Assembly (NCBI GenBank): GCA_038210135.1
Contig: JBBQWZ010000010.1
Location: 62,001-126,000, forward strand
Length of the DNA: 64,000 nt
From: JBBQWZ01 sp038210135
GTDB lineage: Bacteria > Acidobacteriota > Terriglobia > Bryobacterales > Bryobacteraceae
Direction: 5' to 3'
Part shown: piece by piece, positions 36,077 through 42,958 of the stretch
How positions within the stretch are numbered: the stretch's first letter is position 1
Layout of the letters: each line of letters starts with the position of its first letter
Program-made: the position numbers and the translations under genes
The notes under the pieces: model-generated
Databases searched by the model: none
Told to the model about the DNA's origin: nothing
What the model saw: the letters and a program-made list of their open reading frames with translations, nothing else

Positions 36077-36167
36077 AACGACTCACCGGCACCAAAAACA
36101 AAAAGGGCCGACAGGATCTCTCCCGCCAGCCCTCTTGATACCCAATCCGCAATCAGCGGAATCCAAA

Positions 36168-36491
36168 CTATACGCTAAATGAGCTACCGCATCCGCACGT
36201 GGACTTCACTTGCGGGTTATTGAACTTGAATCCCGCGCCTTCGAGCGATTCCACGTAATCCACCTGCGCTCCATCCAGGTACAGCAGGCTCGCCTGGTCG
36301 ATAAAGATCTTCAGGCCGTCATAAGTGTAAGTCTTATCCAGCATGTTTGGCGCGTTTTCGAAAGCCATCGAATAGCTGAAGCCCGAGCATCCGCCGCCCA
36401 CTACAGCGATTCGGAGCCCCGCCGGCTGGGGTTCCTGGCTGGAAAGAATCTCCTTCACCTTGCTCACAGCGGTATCCGTCAATTGCACCAT
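36168..36491 (-). CDS. erpA: A-type iron-sulfur cluster carrier, ErpA/IscA family
   Basis: The 107-residue product is full length for the HesB/IscA family and keeps the three cluster-ligand cysteines: C35 in GGGCSGF and C99/C101 in the C-terminal TCGCG. It receives 4Fe-4S clusters from the ISC or SUF scaffold and passes them to apoproteins in the cytoplasm. The GGGCSGFSYSMAFENAP and FKFNNPQVKSTCGCG stretches favour ErpA over SufA, though the subfamilies are close. It stands alone, divergent from the sigma-factor gene. Confidence 0.92.
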   Translation of the reverse strand: MVQLTDTAVSKVKEILSSQEPQPAGLRIAVVGGGCSGFSYSMAFENAPNMLDKTYTYDGLKIFIDQASLLYLDGAQVDYVESLEGAGFKFNNPQVKSTCGCGSSFSV

Positions 36492-36659
36492 AAGTTCGAA
36501 CTCCTAAAAACAATCTTACATCGGTTTGGATGTCGATGGCCACCTTTTGGGTGCCGCGAATTGCAACGCCTTCCCAGAACCCGCAAGCCGGCATACGCAC
36601 GGATTTCCAGACTCGCCCCGGAAAACAAATGTTAACCTAAAAAAAGGAAGAGGTTCGGC

Positions 36660-36675
36660 TGGCACTGGGCTGGCT
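36660..36675 (+). promoter_or_regulatory. Possible sigma-54 (-24/-12) element
   Basis: TGGCAC-N5-TGGCT keeps the GG and GC dinucleotides with the required ten bases between them, about 80 bases before the sigma-factor ATG at 36754. The -12 half differs from consensus TTGCA at two positions. In GC-rich DNA this can occur by chance. Confidence 0.3.
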
Positions 36676-36753
36676 GGCGGCGGATGCGCCAATCCATTTG
36701 AAACCGAGCCGGGCGGGCGCGCGTCAGCCGTCATAGTAGTGGAGAGACTAGCT

Positions 36754-37446
36754 ATGACCGGTTCAACCAACGTGCTCCCCTTTCCGGCGCTAGGGGCTTC
36801 GGATGGCGAAATCGCCGGAACGCCCCGGGCAAAGACCAAGGTGGACAACAAGCACACGGACGAAGCGTCTCTGGTTCGACGTGCACAGGCGCGCGACGAC
36901 ATGGCGTTCCGCGAAATCGTCGAGCGCTACCAGAACAAGGTGTTTTCGATCATCTACGGCATTCTGCGGAATCATAACGACGCCGAAGACATCGCCCAAC
37001 AGGTGTTCGCCAAGGTCTACTTCTCCATCCAAAATTTCGATTTCCGCAGTTCCCTGCTCACCTGGATCTACAAGATCACGGTCAACGAGTGCTACGATTA
37101 CCTGCGCAAAAAGCGCGTCCGCAAACTGGTGTATGAGAGCGATTTCTCCGCCGAGGACGCCCAGCGCATGGAAACCACCGAGCCCGCCATCGATCGCGCC
37201 GCCCCGGTGGACAAGCAACTCGCGCAGCGGGATCTGATCACCAAGTTGCTCGAAAAGGTTTCCGCTGAGGATCGTTCGCTGATCCTCCTCAAGGAAGTCG
37301 AAGGCCACTCCGTCGAGGAGTTGTCAGCGATGACCGGAATGAACGAGAATACGATCAAAGTGAAGTTGTTCCGGACGCGCCAGAAATTGCTGAAGGCCGC
37401 TCAGCGCCTGATGCGGATTCCAGGCAGCGCTCCGGCTGGAGCCTAG
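36754..37446 (+). CDS. ECF RNA polymerase sigma factor
   Basis: The 230-residue protein has a poorly conserved N-terminal 40 residues. Sigma region 2 follows at about 42-110 (FREIVERYQNKVFSIIYGI, NDAEDIAQQVFAKVY and LLTWIYKITVNECYDYLR). Region 4 is at about 160-220 (LEKVSAEDRSLILLKEVEG, a helix-turn-helix SVEELSAMTGMNENTIKVKLFRTR). It directs RNA polymerase to a stress or envelope regulon. The next gene is a zinc-finger anti-sigma factor, and a CpxP/Spy-like gene follows, which suggests an envelope-stress (RpoE-like) role. ATG 36754 was chosen: purine-rich GGAGAG lies upstream, and the extension to 36526 has no sigma similarity. Confidence 0.93.
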   Translation: MTGSTNVLPFPALGASDGEIAGTPRAKTKVDNKHTDEASLVRRAQARDDMAFREIVERYQNKVFSIIYGILRNHNDAEDIAQQVFAKVYFSIQNFDFRSSLLTWIYKITVNECYDYLRKKRVRKLVYESDFSAEDAQRMETTEPAIDRAAPVDKQLAQRDLITKLLEKVSAEDRSLILLKEVEGHSVEELSAMTGMNENTIKVKLFRTRQKLLKAAQRLMRIPGSAPAGA

Positions 37447-37499
37447 GCGCTACAGGTTCGAGACTTTCATAACAGCGGACAAAATAGATCCGCGAAGTA

Positions 37500-37550
37500 G
37501 TAGCATAGGCCTCCGGCCTGTGGACAGTGACATAGGCCTCCGGCCTGTGT
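37500..37550 (+). repeat. Family-A repeat, two copies inside the sigma/anti-sigma operon
   Basis: Copies at 37500-37523 and 37527-37550 carry the CATAGGCCTCCGGCCTGTG core. They lie in the 160-base gap between the sigma-factor stop and the anti-sigma start, one of the few locations where family A separates co-directional genes. Confidence 0.9.
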
Positions 37551-37606
37551 TTTCTGCCAACCAAGCACGACACCGTGCTACTGGTTTTTTTGAGGGAAGG
37601 ATAGTC

Positions 37607-38080
37607 ATGCACTCGCTGATCCAAGAGCGACTCGAGGATCTGCTGGCCGGCCCTATGCCGGATAGCGGTTCCCCCGAAGTCGGCCGTCATTTGGAAGCCT
37701 GCGCGGAGTGCCGCGACGAGTTCGCGCTGCTTCAAACGCACGCTCGGATGCTCCAGACGCTGCGTGCGTCGGAGGAACTGGAAGTCCGCGCCGGATTCTA
37801 CGCCCGCGTTCTGAACCGGATCGACGCGCAAAAGCCCGCCGGTGGCTGGTTGACCCTACTGCAATCACCCTTCGCGTTCCGCATCGCACTCGCTTCCGTC
37901 GTGCTGACCCTGATGATGGGCACCTACCTGTTCACCACCAGCGAAGACCAGGCACCCGAGATGGCGCAGCAGGTGGAAATGCAGGTCATTCACGAAGACC
38001 AGCTTCCGATCATCGAAGCCGGCCAGCCCCGCGACCCGGATTCGGTCCTGGTCAGCCTGGCCTCTTACCGGGAGCAATAA
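37607..38080 (+). CDS. Membrane anti-sigma factor with zinc finger (ZAS/zf-HC2)
   Basis: The 157-residue protein starts at ATG 37607. It has an N-terminal zinc-binding anti-sigma domain with HLEACAEC (His28, Cys32 and Cys35). One membrane helix lies at about 88-108 (FRIALASVVLTLMMGTYLFTT), followed by an acidic periplasmic tail of about 50 residues. It would sequester the upstream ECF sigma factor at the inner membrane and release it on envelope signals. The gene is preceded by AGGGAAGG and lies 160 bases after the sigma gene, with a family-A repeat pair between them. It is followed 9 bases later by a CpxP/Spy-like gene. Confidence 0.9.
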   Translation: MHSLIQERLEDLLAGPMPDSGSPEVGRHLEACAECRDEFALLQTHARMLQTLRASEELEVRAGFYARVLNRIDAQKPAGGWLTLLQSPFAFRIALASVVLTLMMGTYLFTTSEDQAPEMAQQVEMQVIHEDQLPIIEAGQPRDPDSVLVSLASYREQ

Positions 38081-38089
38081 CGCACTAGA

Positions 38090-38461
38090 ATGCTAGGTAG
38101 CGATCGCCCGAATGTCCGAATTGCGACGACGCTCTTGCTCGTGTTTGCCGCCGGAGCCATCTCCGGCGCCCTCACCGTGCGCTACGGTCTTCCCGCCGCC
38201 CGAGCCAACCGTTCCGGCCCGTCTCTCAAACTAGGCAACAAGGAAATCTTCCTTCAGAAATTCAAGAAGGAACTCGACCTGACACCCGCGCAAGTGCGCG
38301 ACGTTTCCGCCGCACTCGAAGACTTCAACATGTACTACCAGAGCCTTCAGGATCAACTGGAAGACGTGCGCTCGACAGGTAAAAGCCGCATCCTCCAAAT
38401 CCTGACGCCAGAGCAAAGGACCAAATTCGAGCAAATGCTAAACGGCCTCCAAGGCAAGTAG
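38090..38461 (+). CDS. Periplasmic CpxP/Spy-like protein
   Basis: The 123-residue protein has an N-terminal membrane helix or signal anchor (TTLLLVFAAGAISGALTV, about 14-31). A helical body with two LTxxQ-like motifs follows, LDLTPAQ (about 62-68) and LTPEQ (about 104-108), with a charged segment between them. LTxxQ repeats define the CpxP/Spy/CnrX-type periplasmic helix bundles that sense metals or misfolded proteins and regulate envelope stress. Its position in the operon behind the sigma/anti-sigma pair fits a third regulatory partner. The exact signal is unknown. Confidence 0.75.
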   Translation: MLGSDRPNVRIATTLLLVFAAGAISGALTVRYGLPAARANRSGPSLKLGNKEIFLQKFKKELDLTPAQVRDVSAALEDFNMYYQSLQDQLEDVRSTGKSRILQILTPEQRTKFEQMLNGLQGK

Positions 38462-38477
38462 CTTCGTTGCGACGTGG

Positions 38478-38560
38478 CATCGAGGCGCGCACGAAGCCGC
38501 ACGAAGTGCCGCGTAGTAAGCGCTTTCGGCCTGTCGAGTTTTGGCCTCCGGCCTGTGCGC
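38478..38560. repeat. Family-C hairpin repeat plus a truncated family-A copy
   Basis: Family C (38478-38525) runs from CATCGAGGCGCGCACGAAGC to AGTAAGCGCTT and contains the hairpin GCCGCAC-GAA-GTGCCGC with one mismatch. A family-A fragment (GGCCTCCGGCCTGTGCGC, 38543-38560) follows. Both lie in the gap between the CpxP-like gene and the convergent glycerate kinase. Confidence 0.85.
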
Positions 38561-38574
38561 TCAAAGCCACAACC

Positions 38575-39783
38575 TCATTCCACCAGCACAATCCGCACAT
38601 CCATCACATTCGTACCCGTCGCCCCGGTCTTGATCAAACCGCCATACTTCGCGAAATATCGATACGAATCATTCCGGGCAAGATACTCCGCCGCCGCCGG
38701 ATCCGCAATGGACGCCACCGCTCCCGCCGCATCCGTCGGACCATCCGAGCCATCCGTACCCGCACTCAGAATCACCGTCCGATCCTGCCCGCCGAGGGCC
38801 ATCACGCCAGCCAGCACGAACTCCTGATTCCGCCCGCCCTTCCCCTTGCCACGCAGCGTCACCGTCGTCTCCCCGCCCGACAGCACGCAAGCCGGACCCG
38901 CAACCGGCTGCCCCGTAGCGCGAATCTCCTTCGCGATCCCGGCATGCCCCGTCGCCACTTCGCGAGCTTCACCTTCAATTTCACACGAGAGTAGAATCGT
39001 GCGATACCCCAACGCCCGCGCCTTCGCCGACGCAACGCCCATCGCTAACCGGTTGCTGCCCACAATCACGTTGCGCGCGTTCGACAACACCTTCGGCGTC
39101 TCGACCAGCCCCTCCTTCGGAAGCGCAATGCCAAACTTCTTCGCCACCGCCCGCGCATCCGCCACCGTACTCCGATCCGCCACCGTGGGTCCCGAACCGA
39201 TTACGTCCAGGTCGTCGCCGACCACGTCCGACAGGATCAGCGTCAGCACTTGCGCCGGGGCCGCCAGCGCCGCCAGTTGACCACCCTTCAACCTCGACAG
39301 GTGCTTGCGCACCGTATTCATCTCGTGAATCGTCGCGCCCCGCGCGAGCAACTCTTGCGTGATCCGCCGCTTCTCTTTGAGCGCCACGGTAGGAGCCGGC
39401 AGCAAAGCGGAAGCGCCCCCTGAAATCAGGCACAGGACCAAATCCTCCGCCGTCGCCGCCTCTACCATTTCCGCAATCCGCTTCCCCACTCGCACGCCGC
39501 GCGCGTCCGGAACCGGATGGCCCGTCGCCGCCAACTCAATCCGCCGCAGCTTCGCCTTCGGAAGCGCCTTCACCGCGAGCAATCCGTTTGCGATTCTCTG
39601 CCCCAACACGGATTCGGCCGCGCGCGCCATGGTGGCCCCGGCCTTGCCGGCACCCACTACAAAAATGTTCCTGTACCGATCGAGTCCCGTCTCCGCGAGC
39701 AGCGCTTTGCGGACCGCGGCTTGCGGATCGGCGGCTTCGAGCGCCGCGCGAAAAATAGCGATAGCGTCGCGCCGGAGATTCAT
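38575..39783 (-). CDS. Glycerate 2-kinase, MOFRL family
   Basis: The 402-residue enzyme phosphorylates D-glycerate to 2-phosphoglycerate. It has the N-terminal glycerate kinase domain (DAIAIFRAALEAADPQAAV, VGAGKAGATMARA, and LVLCLISGGASALLPAP) and the C-terminal MOFRL domain (CVLSGGETTVTLRGKGKGG followed by RNQEF, and the AGTDGSDGPTDAAGA loop). Glycerate arises from tartrate, glyoxylate or serine breakdown. It is the last gene of a three-gene minus-strand operon with an SDR and aroK, 3 bases after aroK. The link between glycerate and shikimate is not obvious; the SDR could act on a hydroxyacid, but this is guesswork. Confidence 0.93.
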   Translation of the reverse strand: MNLRRDAIAIFRAALEAADPQAAVRKALLAETGLDRYRNIFVVGAGKAGATMARAAESVLGQRIANGLLAVKALPKAKLRRIELAATGHPVPDARGVRVGKRIAEMVEAATAEDLVLCLISGGASALLPAPTVALKEKRRITQELLARGATIHEMNTVRKHLSRLKGGQLAALAAPAQVLTLILSDVVGDDLDVIGSGPTVADRSTVADARAVAKKFGIALPKEGLVETPKVLSNARNVIVGSNRLAMGVASAKARALGYRTILLSCEIEGEAREVATGHAGIAKEIRATGQPVAGPACVLSGGETTVTLRGKGKGGRNQEFVLAGVMALGGQDRTVILSAGTDGSDGPTDAAGAVASIADPAAAEYLARNDSYRYFAKYGGLIKTGATGTNVMDVRIVLVE

Positions 39784-39786
39784 GGC

Positions 39787-40314
39787 TTAGGAAAACAGTG
39801 GCAGCGCGAGAATTTGCGCCAGCGGATCCGCCGCGCCGCTCGCGTCCACGCGGTAGTCCGCCTGCGTATAGCTGATGCGCCGGCTGATATACAACTCCTC
39901 CAGGCGTTGCGGATCGCGAGCGAGCGGCCGGTCCACGATATCGTTCATCAGGCGCATCCGAATCTCGTCGAGCGGACAATCCAGCCAGATGGTTACGCCG
40001 TTCTCGTTCATCAGCCCGATGTTCTCTTCCATCGTGAACGCGCCGCCGCCCAATGCCAGCACCGTCGGACGCCCGCTCTGGATCGCGCCGATCCGCCGGT
40101 GCAAGGCCGCGTTCTCGATCTTGCGGAATTCGTCTTCGCCGCGCGTATCGAAAATGTGCGCGATCGTCGTCTTGTGGTGCGATTCAATGTCCGCGTCGAG
40201 ATCGTAGAAGCCCCAACCCAGCTCATCCGCGAGACGGATTCCGACCGTGGACTTGCCGCTCGCCATGAAGCCGACCAGGTAAATGCCAGGCGTCCTTTTG
40301 AGTTTCAGAATCAT
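39787..40314 (-). CDS. aroK: Shikimate kinase
   Basis: The 175-residue protein has the P-loop GFMASGKST (about 15-23), the shikimate-binding Asp/Arg in DLDADIE and FRKIE, the GGGAF motif (about 91-95) and the lid Arg in VDRPLARD. It phosphorylates shikimate at O3 in aromatic amino acid synthesis, using ATP. It starts within the last codon of the upstream SDR gene (ATGA overlap), so the two are translationally coupled. Length is standard. No other aro gene is in the window. Confidence 0.93.
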   Translation of the reverse strand: MILKLKRTPGIYLVGFMASGKSTVGIRLADELGWGFYDLDADIESHHKTTIAHIFDTRGEDEFRKIENAALHRRIGAIQSGRPTVLALGGGAFTMEENIGLMNENGVTIWLDCPLDEIRMRLMNDIVDRPLARDPQRLEELYISRRISYTQADYRVDASGAADPLAQILALPLFS

Positions 40315-41120
40315 GCCGCGCGCCCAGCCGGGTCCATCTTAGCGTTCATTTTCGCAAGTTGAGATTGGACCAGCGAGGGGAAGATTCGTTCCAAGGCGAC
40401 GAAAATCCAGCCGATTCGCGGCGTCATCACCGTCCGCGCATCCCGTTCTACGCCCCTGATAATGGCCGCGGCGCATTCTTCCACCGAGACCGCAAACCGC
40501 TTGCCGCCGGCGATTGCCCGCGGCGGCCTCCCCGCCAAAACATGCGCCTGGAATTGCGTGTTCACATAGCCCGGCGTCACCAGCATCGCGCGGATCGCGT
40601 GCGGCGCCAGTTCCATTCGCAGCCCATCCGTCAACGAACCCAGCGCGAATTTCGACGCCGAATATAACGTGAACCAGGGCAGCGTCACCTTGCCCGCGAT
40701 CGACCCGACGTTGACGATCAACCCGCGCGTTCCCTCTACTGGCGCTTGCAACTTCATCTGCGCGGCCGCCAGTTGCGAGAGTTCCAACGGCGCAAAGAAA
40801 TTCAATTCAAACATCCGCCGCGCGTCATCGAGCGGAGCCGCATGCGAGGGCGCATACATCCCCACTCCGGCGTTATTGATCAGGATATCGATGCGGCCAA
40901 ACCGGGCGAGAGTATTTTCGATGGCGAGCTTGCGCGCCGCCGGCTCCAACAAGTCGCCTTGCGTCAGCACCGCGCCCGCGTGTCCCAGCCGTTCCAGTTT
41001 GTCGAGGCCGCGCGCGACCAGCGACAGCTTCGCGCCACGCCTGGCAAACGCCGTGGCACACGCCGCTCCGATTCCTTCCGACGCTCCGGTGATGAGGACA
41101 ACTCGGTCTTGAATTCGCAT
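40311..41120 (-). CDS. Short-chain dehydrogenase/reductase
   Basis: The 269-residue protein is a classical SDR. It has the cofactor motif TGASEGIG (about 11-18), NNAG (about 82-85), a catalytic Ser in NVGSIAGK and the active site YSASKFA. An Arg after the second strand (VARGLDKLERL) suggests NADP preference. The C-terminal extension (about 230-269) is amphipathic and basic, as in SDRs that attach to membranes (DHRS7-like). The substrate is unknown. It heads the operon with aroK and the glycerate kinase and is divergent from the Lon-domain gene with 59 bases between starts. Confidence 0.9.
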   Translation of the reverse strand: MRIQDRVVLITGASEGIGAACATAFARRGAKLSLVARGLDKLERLGHAGAVLTQGDLLEPAARKLAIENTLARFGRIDILINNAGVGMYAPSHAAPLDDARRMFELNFFAPLELSQLAAAQMKLQAPVEGTRGLIVNVGSIAGKVTLPWFTLYSASKFALGSLTDGLRMELAPHAIRAMLVTPGYVNTQFQAHVLAGRPPRAIAGGKRFAVSVEECAAAIIRGVERDARTVMTPRIGWIFVALERIFPSLVQSQLAKMNAKMDPAGRAA

Positions 41121-41179
41121 GGGCGTTCGACGCGCGACAAAACTTGCCGCTCGGAGGCGCGAAAACAGATAATCGTACC

Positions 41180-41827
41180 ATGCAGGACCGCTTGCTTCCG
41201 CTGTTTCCCCTGAATCTGGTCTTGCTCCCGAACGCCAAGCTGCCCCTCCACATCTTCGAGGAACGCTACAAAGAGATGATCGGCGAGGCGATCGATAACG
41301 AAAACGAATTCGGCGTCGTCCTGGCCGGCGAAAAAGGCATCGTTAACACCGGCTGTACGGCCAGCGTCGATCGCGTGGTCGAGCGTTACCCGGATGGCCG
41401 CCTCGATATCGTCGTCACCGGACAGCGCCGCTTCGAACTCCTCCAACTCAACGACGACAAGGCCTATCTCCGCGGACGCGTTGCGTACTTCGACGATATC
41501 GACATCGAAGAACCGCCCCCTACGCAAGCACTCGCCCGCGCAATCCGCGCCTACGAAGATTGGCAGGAGTTCGATAAGACTCGTCCCGACCGCGAGACCC
41601 CGAATTCCGCTCCGCGCCTGAACGACCGCCTGCTCAGCTTCCAACTCGCCAGCACCATCCCCGATCTCACCTTCCGCCAGGTGCTGCTGGCCACCCGCAG
41701 CGAAGCCGAGCGGCTGAAGCAGCTCGCCGAATTTCTGCCCGGCTTCATCGCGAAACAGAAGCTGATCGCGCACATCAGGGACGTCGCCCCGAAGAACGGC
41801 CACGGTAAGCGCAAGGTCGACGAGTAG
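41180..41827 (+). CDS. LON peptidase substrate-binding domain protein
   Basis: The 215-residue protein matches the N-terminal substrate-binding domain of Lon as a stand-alone protein. It shows LPLFPLNLVLLPNAKLPLHIFEERYKEM, then GCTASVDRVVERYPDGRLDIVVTGQRRFEL and a C-terminal helical part (RLLSFQLASTIPDL, LLATRSEAERLKQLAEFLP). There is no AAA or peptidase domain. Such proteins are widespread and their role is unknown; adaptor-like binding of unfolded peptides is plausible. ATG 41180 was chosen, as the frame from 41144 adds only a divergent-promoter region. It is directly followed by a HAD gene with no gap. Confidence 0.9.
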   Translation: MQDRLLPLFPLNLVLLPNAKLPLHIFEERYKEMIGEAIDNENEFGVVLAGEKGIVNTGCTASVDRVVERYPDGRLDIVVTGQRRFELLQLNDDKAYLRGRVAYFDDIDIEEPPPTQALARAIRAYEDWQEFDKTRPDRETPNSAPRLNDRLLSFQLASTIPDLTFRQVLLATRSEAERLKQLAEFLPGFIAKQKLIAHIRDVAPKNGHGKRKVDE

Positions 41828-42568
41828 ATGATCGCCGGCCGCCAGCATCTTCTGATCGACGCCGACGATACGCTCTGGGAGAACAACATCTACTTCGAGC
41901 ACGCCTTCGACGAGTTCGTCGATTTCCTCGGACACTCGCGCCTGACGCCTGAGGAAATCCGCGAAGTATTGAACGAGATCGAACTCGCCAACGCGAAACT
42001 CCACGGCTACGGCTCCCTCAACTTCGGCCGGAATCTCCAGGAGTGCTATCAGCATCTCGCCGAACGCCACATCGCGCGCGAAGACCTGGTCCGCGTCATG
42101 GAATTCGCCGAGCGCATCCTCGCGCGTCCTATCGAACTCATCGATGGCGTCGAAGAAACTCTCGCCGATCTTAGCCGCCACCACGAATTGACCCTGTTCA
42201 CCAAGGGCCATCCGGAGGAGCAAAAACTCAAGGTCGATCGCAGCGGTCTCGCGGCGTATTTCGCCCACTCCGCCATCGTCAAGGAGAAGGACGTCGCCGC
42301 CTATCGCGCCCTGATCGCCGAACGCGGCATGGACCCGGCGAACGGCTGGATGATCGGCAATTCCCCTAAATCCGACGTGAATCCCGCCCTCGAAGCCGGC
42401 CTCGGCGCCGTCTTCGTACCCCATGCCCGCACCTGGGTCCTCGAGCGCACTGACCTCCGCCGCGATTTCCCCCGCCTCCTCGAAGTCGAAAACTTCGCCG
42501 ACCTCCGCGCCATCTTCTGCGAACCCCACAGCTACCGCAAAACTCTCAGCACCGAACCGCGACCGTAA
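41828..42568 (+). CDS. HAD-superfamily hydrolase, 3' end formed by a repeat
   Basis: The 246-residue protein has HAD motif I DADDTLW (about 11-17), a helical cap (residues 20-100), motif II LFTKG and a motif III/IV segment with KEKD and MIGNSPKSDV. It is a cytoplasmic phosphatase of unknown substrate. The ATG follows the TAG of the Lon-domain gene directly, so the pair is coupled. The last codons (LSTEPRP-stop) are supplied by a family-B repeat: the stop TAA is the loop of its hairpin. The original C-terminus has probably been replaced. Confidence 0.88.
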   Translation: MIAGRQHLLIDADDTLWENNIYFEHAFDEFVDFLGHSRLTPEEIREVLNEIELANAKLHGYGSLNFGRNLQECYQHLAERHIAREDLVRVMEFAERILARPIELIDGVEETLADLSRHHELTLFTKGHPEEQKLKVDRSGLAAYFAHSAIVKEKDVAAYRALIAERGMDPANGWMIGNSPKSDVNPALEAGLGAVFVPHARTWVLERTDLRRDFPRLLEVENFADLRAIFCEPHSYRKTLSTEPRP

Positions 42569-42576
42569 GGGAGCGG
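42557..42576. repeat. Family-B hairpin overlapping the HAD gene stop
   Basis: CCGC-GA-CC-GTAA-GG-GA-GCGG, identical to the array units at 35917-36076, with the same upstream AGCACCGAA. The stop codon of the HAD gene (42566-42568) lies in the tetraloop. Confidence 0.9.
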
Positions 42577-42643
42577 ACCTCACCCCTATATATTTACGCG
42601 CTGTCCTCCGCCCGAGTCACCAAACCACAGCCTCAAGATATAG

Positions 42644-42663
42644 CCCCGCCCGTAAGGGCGGGG
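42644..42663. repeat. Family-B hairpin, fully paired version
   Basis: CCCCGCCC-GTAA-GGGCGGGG, a perfect 8-bp stem with GTAA loop, preceded by ATAG. An identical copy lies at 47114-47133. Confidence 0.9.
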
Positions 42664-42734
42664 ATTCCGCACCATTCAACACCAAACCGCCAAAATCGGC
42701 TAAAGGAAAAGAAAACCCCGCCGATGAGCTAGAG

Positions 42735-42956
42735 ATGATTCAGTTCGACGCGCCTCTTCAGGGCATCCAGAACGCTGAGAGCCGGCTCAACACCGCGGCC
42801 GGCCGGATTGCAAGGGCTGCCAACCCCGAGGATCATGTGGATTTAAGTGCGGAGATAGTCGCCCTGCTAGAAGCTAAAAATGCGACCGCCGCGAATACGA
42901 AGGTGGCGCAGGCAATGGACGACATGTCCCGGAACTTGCTGAACATCACCGGATAG
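42735..42956 (+). CDS. Miniature flagellar-rod-like protein
   Basis: The 73-residue product resembles the two ends of flagellar rod/hook proteins (FlgC/FlgG) joined without the middle. The N-terminal part (APLQGIQNAESRLNTAAGRI) matches the start helix. The C-terminal VDLSAEIVALLEAKNATAANTKVAQAMDDM matches the C-terminal helix in order and spacing. Both would form a coiled coil. I infer it is not part of a flagellum, since no flagellar gene is nearby. Stand-alone proteins of this kind occur in Acidobacteria near pilus or secretion genes. ATG 42735 was chosen; the longer frame covers the repeat. It ends 2 bases from the convergent pseudopilin stop. Confidence 0.7.
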   Translation: MIQFDAPLQGIQNAESRLNTAAGRIARAANPEDHVDLSAEIVALLEAKNATAANTKVAQAMDDMSRNLLNITG

Positions 42957-42958
42957 AA

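Noticed and set aside
40964..42583. Long minus-strand frame of 539 codons
   Set aside because: It lies opposite the Lon-domain and HAD genes, has no known domain, and is a codon-bias shadow.
42423..42734. Extension of the small rod-like protein through the repeats
   Set aside because: The added residues come from the HAD gene in another frame and the family-B hairpins.
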